Shown here one piece after another: positions 59,324-64,000 of a stretch of DNA of 64,000 nt. This DNA is from Cryobacterium ruanii (GTDB lineage Bacteria; Actinomycetota; Actinomycetes; Actinomycetales; Microbacteriaceae): positions 289,588-353,587 of the forward strand of contig NZ_SOHK01000007.1 in NCBI RefSeq assembly GCF_004404055.1, given 5' to 3'. Position 1 is the first letter of the stretch. Each line of letters starts with the position of its first letter. A program made the translations under genes and the position numbers. The notes under the pieces were generated by a model, which saw nothing but the letters and a program-made list of their open reading frames with translations, was not told the DNA's origin and searched no databases.

Positions 59324-59494
59324 CAAGGGTGGGCGGACTGCCGGTTAGAACCGTGCTGACTTAATCACAGAACGACACCGGAGCCGGGTGGCTGGGGTGT
59401 CGCGTTACTTAGGTATCAGTTAAGGCCGCTGGGTTTTGCAACGTCACGCCGAAAGTTTCTTCGACGTAGTCATCGACTGGTCCCCTTGAGCACC

Positions 59495-59692
59495 GGAATG
59501 TTCCCGGAATCTTCCAGCATATGTTCCCTGAGCCGGGAAGATTCTTCCCTCCGGGCGAGCTACGGACGTACTTGTCATTCACTTCGAGCAGGAACCCGAA
59601 TGCAGCAACGCCGCCAATCAGATACCCGGCACCGTTACAGGGAACATTTCGGGAAGATTCAGCTAAAAAACGGGAACATTTCGGGAACACTA
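59495..59692. repeat. Iteron-like cluster of GGGAA(C/G)ATT elements
   Basis: The 16-mer GGGAACATTTCGGGAA occurs at 59640-59655 and 59672-59687, start to start 32 bp apart (about three helical turns). GGGAAGATTC occurs at 59535-59544 and 59651-59660. Related copies on the opposite strand lie at 59495-59505, 59503-59515, 59521-59529 and 59541-59550, and a variant GGGAACACTA at 59683-59692. About nine copies occur in 200 bp, with a gap at about 59551-59639. Confidence 0.75.
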
Positions 59693-59735
59693 TTTTCTAA
59701 AAATAGGTCAACTTCCCCGTCTTACCGGGGCAAAA

Positions 59736-59854
59736 GGAAGAAAGGAGAGTTTGGAACCTTTTTGAGATTCTTTTTAATACAGCTGTGCTGTATGCACTTA
59801 GGTCCCCCAGTTTTAGCTGGCGGCCAAATAATCTTCCAAACTCTCCTTTCTTCC
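59736..59854. repeat. 21-bp perfect inverted repeat with 77-bp spacer
   Basis: The arm at 59736-59756 (beginning GGAAGAAAGGAG, ending AGTTTGGAA) is the exact reverse complement of 59834-59854. The spacer contains ATACAGC-tgt-GCTGTAT (59777-59793) and AT-rich tracts. It could extrude as a cruciform or form a long RNA hairpin. Confidence 0.85.
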
Positions 59855-59975
59855 CGACCGGCGTGAAGACGACCGCCCCACGTCGTCCGAACAACCATGC
59901 GCCGGCAGGTATTTGGCAAGCCCGCGTACATCACTGCTAGAGGTCGCAAACAGGGTCCAAAAAGATTCTCAAAAA
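59759..59975. repeat. Imperfect 17-bp inverted repeat flanking the origin-like region
   Basis: TTTTTGAGATTCTTTTT (59759-59775) and AAAAAGATTCTCAAAAA (59959-59975) are reverse complements except at one position. The left arm directly follows the left arm of the 21-bp inverted repeat. Confidence 0.7.
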
Positions 59976-60079
59976 ACTTTCCCACTTTTTGCCTCGTTCG
60001 CACCTCTACATAGTGAAGGCATCAAACCCCGACATTGCAGCACTGACACTCACCCACACAGAACCCGCCTAACCAGCAC

Positions 60080-60141
60080 CCATATGCGGAACCCCCGTCA
60101 CGGAGGATTCCCTCCCTGGCCTAAAGCGCCGCCATATGCGG
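60080..60141 (+). repeat. Two copies of CCATATGCGG upstream of the primase
   Basis: CCATATGCGG occurs at 60080-60089 and 60132-60141, each followed by a C-run, 52 bp apart. They lie 25-86 bp before the primase start and could be regulator sites. Confidence 0.45.
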
Positions 60142-60146
60142 CCCCC

Positions 60147-60161
60147 TTGGTTAGGAACCAA
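60147..60161 (+). promoter_or_regulatory. Hairpin enclosing the primase Shine-Dalgarno
   Basis: TTGGTT-AGG-AACCAA forms a 6-bp stem that places AGG(A), the likely ribosome binding site, in its loop, 4 nt before the ATG at 60166. It could limit primase translation. Confidence 0.45.
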
Positions 60162-60165
60162 CAAC

Positions 60166-62646
60166 ATGAATTCCATCACTACAGTCCCAGTCATCATCAG
60201 CCCGTCTGTTGCTGGCATCAGCGTCACGCAGCTCGACCCCTCTCTGCCGACACAGCGCCTCGACCCCGCGCACGCCGAATACCTCGCTGTTCGCGGGGTG
60301 TCACCGCTTGTTGCCCAGGCGCGTGGATACGCGTCCTGCTCCCCCATCCCGCTGCCGGTTGATTCGCCGAATGAAGGCCCGATTCAGCACCGTGGTTGGA
60401 GCCGCGCGCAGGTTGAGGCATTCCACGAATTCAACCCGGAAACTGGTCGTTCGGTCCGCGCGCTCATCATCCCGTTGTTCAACGGCGTCGACGCTGAACC
60501 GGTCAATGACCAAATTCGCCTCGATGTCCCCCGCCGGGTCATCGACATGGAAGCAACCGCGAAGGCCAACCCAGCGCCGAAGGCCGGGAAGGACGGCGTT
60601 ATCCCGGCCTCGACTAAAAAAGAACGCACCCTCTACAGGACGTTGAAATTTGAGGTTCCTGCATTTGAGGGTGCAGAGGCTGCTATGGACGGCCGCCAGT
60701 TTGGTGGACCTGCTGGTCCGGCCGGCAACTCTACGGTCCGCGGCTCCGACGAGGACCAGCTGCCCGTCGATATCAACCCGCTGGCGAACGCATGGGTCGA
60801 CGACATCAGCGTCCCCGTCCTGCTGACAGAGGGCATCCCGAAGGCCGACGCGGTTCTGTCTGAGGCCTTGCGCACCGGTGTTCGCATCCTGCCTCTGGCG
60901 CTGACCGGGGTGACCATGGGGTACCACGGTGCCGGCACGGAACTCAACCCGACCGACGCGCCGGTGCTCGTTGCTGAAACTCTCGGGCGCATCCCTTGGG
61001 CGGGCCGCACCGTCTACCTGGCGTTTGACGCTGACTGGGCCACGAACAAAATGGTCAAAAGCGCCCTTACGACGACGGCCAAACTGCTGACCGACGCGGG
61101 TGCCGTCGTCAACATGGTCTGCATCCCGGCGACGAAGTCTGACCCGAAGCGCGGCATCGACGACTACCTGACGGCAGCACGTTCTGCCGGTGCGGTCGCA
61201 CCGCTCACCGCGCTGCTCAACGACATGACGCTGAACCCGGCTCAGGCCGAATCACTAACCCGCTACTTCTCCGCGGATGACACCGGTAGAGGCGACCGGC
61301 TTGCCGCGGAGTGCATTGCCCAGCGCGATGCCCTGTTCAACGTGGACAGCGGGACTTGGATGCGTTGGAACGGCGCTATCTGGGACCGCCGCAGCGAGGC
61401 GCTGCTCATCCGCCGCGCGATGGAGCTCACCGAACGTGACGCTGACAACCAGGAGAACTACCGTGCGTCCCGCGGCAGTCGCGCCCTGCACGCGGCTGTC
61501 AACCTCGGCTCCACGCATCCTGACGTTGCCGCGAACGAACTCGACTTCGACTTAGACCCGAACCTGTTCAACGTAGCTAACGGCGTAGTTGACCTGCTGA
61601 CCGGCGACCTGCTTCCTCATGACCGTGCGTTCAGAATGACCAAGCAATCCGACACTGTCTACGACGCGGCAGCTAAGGCCCCGACGTTCTTCGCGTTCCT
61701 GGAAGAAACGTTCGGCGGCGACAAAGAACTCATCGCCTATGCACAGCGCGCGTTCGGCAGCGCACTGTTCGGTGAGGTCCGGTCGGAGTTCGCAATTTTC
61801 TGCACCGGCTCCGGCCGGAACGGTAAAGGCGCGCTTCTGGCGGCGCTCTCGTTCGCGATGAGCAATGACTACGTCGCGACGTTGAACGCGAATATCTTGC
61901 TCGGCGAGACGAGCGACGAGGCGATGGCAGAGCTGAATGGCAAGCGCCTCGCTGTTCTGCAGGAGACGAAACCCGGGCAGTCAATTGATACCGCTGCGCT
62001 CAAGCGCATTGCATCCGGCGACCCTATCTCCGCACGAAAACTGTTCCAGGACCGATTCACCTTCAAACCGTCTCACACGACGGTGTTCGCTACGAACCAC
62101 TTGCCGACCATCTCCGAACAGGACCGCGGAACTTGGCGCCGTATCAAGCCCGTGCCGTTCAACAACCAGGTTGCGGACGACGCGGAGGACGCCGCGCTCG
62201 GTGGCATGTTGCAGCTCGAAGCCGCCGGCATCCTCGCTTGGCTTGTTCGCGGTGCTATGTCGTTCCGCGAGGACGGGCTAGGTAGCTGCAAAGTCGTAGA
62301 CGCGCTGCTCGAGTCCTACAAGAAGAGTGGTGACACCCTCGGGCAGTTTCTGGAAGAGCGTTGCGTCGTTGATGACAATGCCACCAAGAACGTCCCGTTC
62401 GCAGAGCGCTCGAAGACGGCCGCCTCGCGTGCAAACCGTTCAATGACCTACCGGGCCTTCCAAGAATTCTGCTTGGAGAACGGGTTGCGTTCTTGGACGC
62501 AGCGAGCACTGGTCGCCGCTCTCGGTGAGCGCGGCATCGTCGACCGCCTGGAGCCAGCCGTCAAGGAGGGCGGGGCCTGGTTCTGGACCGGGTTCAAGCT
62601 CGACGCGTCCAATGAATCCAACAAGCGGCACTTCCTGCCGTACTAG
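60166..62646 (+). CDS. Primase-helicase: DUF3854 domain plus D5/P4-type SF3 helicase
   Basis: The 826-residue replication protein has an N-terminal half with DUF3854/toprim-like features (PVLLTEGIPKADAVLSEALR, TVYLAFDADWATNKMV and KRGIDDYL). The C-terminal half is the phage/plasmid P4-family primase-helicase: D5_N region, Walker A TGSGRNGKGALLAALSF, Walker B region KRLAVLQETKPGQ, motif C HTTVFATNHLPTISE and RGTWRRIKPVPF. It probably replicates the excised element from the adjacent repeat region. I chose ATG 60166 (MNSITTVPV), since AGGA lies about 10 nt upstream. An ATG at 60136 has no site. Confidence 0.9.
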   Translation: MNSITTVPVIISPSVAGISVTQLDPSLPTQRLDPAHAEYLAVRGVSPLVAQARGYASCSPIPLPVDSPNEGPIQHRGWSRAQVEAFHEFNPETGRSVRALIIPLFNGVDAEPVNDQIRLDVPRRVIDMEATAKANPAPKAGKDGVIPASTKKERTLYRTLKFEVPAFEGAEAAMDGRQFGGPAGPAGNSTVRGSDEDQLPVDINPLANAWVDDISVPVLLTEGIPKADAVLSEALRTGVRILPLALTGVTMGYHGAGTELNPTDAPVLVAETLGRIPWAGRTVYLAFDADWATNKMVKSALTTTAKLLTDAGAVVNMVCIPATKSDPKRGIDDYLTAARSAGAVAPLTALLNDMTLNPAQAESLTRYFSADDTGRGDRLAAECIAQRDALFNVDSGTWMRWNGAIWDRRSEALLIRRAMELTERDADNQENYRASRGSRALHAAVNLGSTHPDVAANELDFDLDPNLFNVANGVVDLLTGDLLPHDRAFRMTKQSDTVYDAAAKAPTFFAFLEETFGGDKELIAYAQRAFGSALFGEVRSEFAIFCTGSGRNGKGALLAALSFAMSNDYVATLNANILLGETSDEAMAELNGKRLAVLQETKPGQSIDTAALKRIASGDPISARKLFQDRFTFKPSHTTVFATNHLPTISEQDRGTWRRIKPVPFNNQVADDAEDAALGGMLQLEAAGILAWLVRGAMSFREDGLGSCKVVDALLESYKKSGDTLGQFLEERCVVDDNATKNVPFAERSKTAASRANRSMTYRAFQEFCLENGLRSWTQRALVAALGERGIVDRLEPAVKEGGAWFWTGFKLDASNESNKRHFLPY

Positions 62647-62653
62647 CGCCACC

Positions 62654-62685
62654 GCGGGGCGGCTGCAACTTTCTAGCCGCCCCGC
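62654..62685 (+). terminator. Hairpin after the primase, first of three related leader hairpins
   Basis: GCGGGGCGGCT (62654-62664) pairs with AGCCGCCCCGC (62675-62685), 8 nt past the primase stop. The following leader ends in TTTTTGGAGAAACCTC before ATG 62760. It shares the GGCGGCT/AGCCGCC stem and TTGGAGAAAC with two later leaders, though its middle part differs. Confidence 0.65.
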
Positions 62686-62759
62686 GTACCTCCCGTACGT
62701 AGCAATAAAACCGCAGGTCAACCGACAAGCGGAACGCACAACCTTTTTGGAGAAACCTC

Positions 62760-62948
62760 ATGTCCACCTCAATCCCCACCCGCATCGTGTCCCCTCGTGA
62801 AATCACGTCCGCCGAAGCTCGCCTGGCAATGAAGCGCAGCTTCGAACTCAATCCGACACGCACCACGTACCTGTTCTCAAGCCCGCTGCCGAGCGTGACT
62901 AATCCGATTGAGTTCCGGCGGATACGAACGACACCGACCGCCGCGTAA
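62760..62948 (+). CDS. Small hypothetical protein
   Basis: The 62-residue protein (MSTSIPTRIVSPREITSAEA, then RLAMKRSFELNPTRTTYLF) is preceded by TTGGAGAAAC 3 nt before the ATG, the same site used by the next leaders. Not recognised. Its 3' end overlaps the open frame of the next gene by about 40 bp in another phase. Confidence 0.6.
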   Translation: MSTSIPTRIVSPREITSAEARLAMKRSFELNPTRTTYLFSSPLPSVTNPIEFRRIRTTPTAA

Positions 62949-63279
62949 CCAGCCTCACCGCAGGGGCGGCGAACTCACTCTCGTTGCGCAGGTCAGCGTT
63001 CACACGTCATCGGACACGGCCACCCTGACCGATGCCGAACGCGCGACCCTCACTGCGACAGGTGTCACCGCTGCTGTCGCAGCGTTCACCGCGGCCCTTG
63101 GCGACGTTGCGGAACACGCCTGGTTCGAGGTCGTCGGTCGTGACTCTGACCGGGTCCAATTGTTCATTGACGAGCGCGTCGCCATGACTGACGACGAGGT
63201 CCACGACCTCGCATGGCGGACGGCTGCGTCGGTCATCTGCGACAACCGTGCGACAGTCCGCGTCAACGCCTCGCTCTAG
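62908..63279 (+). CDS. Hypothetical protein, start uncertain
   Basis: The open frame has 123 codons from a TTG at 62908, but only the part from about ELTLVAQVSVHTSSD onward looks coding (TDAERATLTATGVTAAVAAF, AWFEVVGRDSDRVQLFIDE, VHDLAWRTAASVI). It may be related to the 151-residue downstream protein, since both alternate a beta strand with an Ala/Thr-rich helix and end in a VNASL/STSL-like tail. No ATG/GTG with a Shine-Dalgarno is available. It could be translated by coupling to, or frameshifting from, the preceding 62-codon gene. Confidence 0.5.
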   Translation: MSSGGYERHRPPRNQPHRRGGELTLVAQVSVHTSSDTATLTDAERATLTATGVTAAVAAFTAALGDVAEHAWFEVVGRDSDRVQLFIDERVAMTDDEVHDLAWRTAASVICDNRATVRVNASL

Positions 63280-63280
63280 C

Positions 63281-63348
63281 ACCACCGGGCGGCTGGCACC
63301 TACGTCAGCCGCCCTCAACCCGCACGACCAACTCATTGGAGAAACATC
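63281..63348 (+). promoter_or_regulatory. Hairpin-plus-SD leader module, copy 2
   Basis: GGGCGGCTG (63287-63295) pairs with CAGCCGCCC (63306-63314), then a conserved CTCAAC-CGCACGACCAACTC segment and TTGGAGAAAC lead into the GTG at 63349. Over about 70 nt it differs from copy 3 at only about six positions, although the genes on either side differ. Confidence 0.75.
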
Positions 63349-63804
63349 GTGTCAACACTCACGCTCGACTTCACATCAACCGCCATCATCTCGTTCGGCG
63401 CAACCGGTTCCACGGCGGCAGCTGTCACGGTCAGCATCTGGCTGCCGTCCGTCACCGACGACACCATCGAACAGGCAGCGAACGCAGTGTCGACCGACGC
63501 CGCGGTGGTTGCTATCGCGCACAGCCGGCTGACGGTCGAGGCGCGTCGCGCTCTGAACGCCGCGTCCGATATTGCTTATGGCGCGGTCGAAGACGCTGTC
63601 GCCGCGTCTGGCCTCACGGTCGGTGGAACACGCAACCACGAGTCGATGCTCTGGCTCGATGTCGTGACCATCAGAGGTGTTTCGAATCTGAAACTGCGCG
63701 GCCTTGTGCCCATCCCCGCCGCGGCAATTGCGACGGCTGTAGGCGCTTCGATTACCAGAAGCTTCCACGTCACGGTATCGGCGTTCGGCAGCACTTCCCT
63801 CTAA
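63349..63804 (+). CDS. Hypothetical protein
   Basis: The 151-residue protein starts at GTG 63349 with TTGGAGAAAC 3 nt upstream. It begins MSTLTLDFTSTAIISFGATG and has SIWLPSVTDDTIEQAANAVS, RRALNAASDIAYGAVEDAVA and a C-terminal HVTVSAFGSTSL. Soluble, Ala/Thr/Val-rich, alternating strands and helices. No family recognised. It may be paralogous to the preceding 123-codon gene. Confidence 0.6.
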   Translation: MSTLTLDFTSTAIISFGATGSTAAAVTVSIWLPSVTDDTIEQAANAVSTDAAVVAIAHSRLTVEARRALNAASDIAYGAVEDAVAASGLTVGGTRNHESMLWLDVVTIRGVSNLKLRGLVPIPAAAIATAVGASITRSFHVTVSAFGSTSL

Positions 63805-63805
63805 C

Positions 63806-63872
63806 AACACCGGGCGGCTGACACCAACGCCAGCCGCCCTCAACACGCACGACCAACTCATTGGAGAAACAA
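63806..63872 (+). promoter_or_regulatory. Hairpin-plus-SD leader module, copy 3
   Basis: GGGCGGCTG (63812-63820) pairs with CAGCCGCCC (63831-63839), followed by the conserved CACGACCAACTCA and TTGGAGAAAC, then ATG 63873. It is a near-duplicate of copy 2. Confidence 0.75.
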
Positions 63873-64000
63873 ATGTCATTCGAATACGCCACCGCCACCC
63901 CATGCGCCGTAACCCACCGTCTGGTTCCCGATGCCGAAGCGCCCGCCGCGACACGCGGTGCTCTCTGCGAAGCATGTTACCGAGGGCTTGCCAGCAACCT
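63873..64000 (+). CDS. Hypothetical protein with Cys/His motif (cut by window end)
   Basis: Forty-two codons are visible from ATG 63873: MSFEYATATPCAVTHRLVPD, then GALCEACYRGLASN. The Cys...His...CxxC spacing suggests a small zinc-binding protein. TTGGAGAAAC lies 3 nt upstream. The remainder lies beyond the window. Confidence 0.6.
   Translation, partial: MSFEYATATPCAVTHRLVPDAEAPAATRGALCEACYRGLASN

Larger units (their letters stand above)
59324..60165. other. Repeat-rich, partly AT-rich non-coding region, candidate replication origin
   Basis: About 840 bp upstream of the primase gene without a supported gene. It holds clustered GGGAA-type repeats (59495-59692), a 21-bp perfect inverted repeat (59736-59854), a second imperfect inverted repeat (59759-59975) and AT-rich tracts between about 59690 and 60010. 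A plasmid- or phage-like origin next to its primase-helicase is the best reading. There are short open frames on both strands, but none has a convincing start or similarity. Confidence 0.55.
55262..64000. mobile_element. Integrated phage-like or satellite element, left end at tRNA-Val(CAC)
   Basis: From the tRNA-Val 3' end onward, housekeeping genes are replaced by integrase, excisionase-like, HNH-like, metallophosphoesterase and SF3-helicase primase genes, small unknown genes and repeat-rich non-coding DNA. Coding direction becomes mixed, several genes are broken, and base composition drops locally. The predicted attL core is within the tRNA 3' half. No second copy of the tRNA 3' end is visible before 64000, so the right end is outside the window. 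No capsid, portal, terminase or conjugation gene is seen here. Confidence 0.85.

Noticed and set aside
59409-59690. 93-codon minus-strand open frame
   Set aside because: It runs through the iteron-like repeats, has no clear ribosome binding site and no recognisable domain. The repeats explain the sequence better.
59486-59866. 126-codon plus-strand open frame
   Set aside because: It crosses the iterons and both arms of the 21-bp inverted repeat. It has no supported start and unusual composition.
55262-64000. CRISPR array or anti-phage defence island in the element
   Set aside because: Repeats here are iteron-like, inverted or leader modules with gene-sized spacing, not short regular spacer units. 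No cas or restriction-modification gene is seen.

Overview
This window looks like chromosome from a high-GC Gram-positive actinobacterium, most likely a member of the Microbacteriaceae. The evidence is GC-biased codon use, a PriA that lacks helicase motifs, an actinobacterial IHF (mIHF) domain fused to guanylate kinase, a PyrR-controlled pyr operon whose order matches Mycobacterium (pyrR-pyrB-pyrC-membrane protein-carA-carB-pyrF-mIHF/gmk-rpoZ-coaBC-metK), and the neighbour pairs ruvX-alaS, relA-secF-secD-yajC-ruvB-ruvA-ruvC and pdxS-HIT-thrS. The species cannot be named from the sequence alone.

Region 1 (1-17.1 kb, all minus strand) is one long, tightly packed transcription unit. It starts at pyrR, under a PyrR-binding hairpin beside the pyrR ribosome binding site, and runs through UMP synthesis, guanylate kinase, RNA polymerase omega, CoA and SAM synthesis, PriA, Fmt and a partial RsmB. 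Region 2 (17.3-22.0 kb) has a secreted M28 aminopeptidase, a membrane-anchored DsbA-like protein, nusB, efp, aroQ and an unknown gene. Region 3 (22.2-25.8 kb, plus strand) is a catabolic island of a GAF-domain regulator, an aldehyde dehydrogenase and a DUF779 protein, sitting between aroQ and the rest of the shikimate cluster. Region 4 (25.8-37.2 kb, minus) holds aroB-aroK-aroC-aroE-mltG-ruvX-alaS, two small membrane proteins, rpsD and rarA. Region 5 (37.3-40.2 kb, plus) has a membrane-anchored cyclophilin, a DUF349 protein and an AbiEi-antitoxin-like protein. Region 6 (40.2-54.1 kb, minus) has rel, secDF-yajC, ruvCAB, yebC, a DUF1697 gene, pdxST, a HIT protein and thrS. Region 7 (54.2-55.3 kb) has a DUF1918 gene, a tRNA Gly-Cys-Val cluster on the minus strand and a tRNA-Val(CAC) on the plus strand.

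Region 8 (about 55.26 kb to the end) is an integrated mobile element whose left end lies at the 3' end of tRNA-Val(CAC). It has a tyrosine integrase, an excisionase-like protein, decayed phage genes (HNH nuclease fragment, membrane protein fragment, frameshifted and internally deleted metallophosphoesterase), a roughly 0.84-kb repeat-rich and partly AT-rich non-coding region that looks like a replication origin, a DUF3854/SF3-helicase primase, and a run of small unknown genes. Two of those genes are preceded by nearly identical hairpin-plus-Shine-Dalgarno leaders, and a third has a looser version. The right end of the element lies beyond the window. The combination of iteron-like repeats, long inverted repeats, a primase-helicase and repeated leader modules is the least explained part of the sequence.
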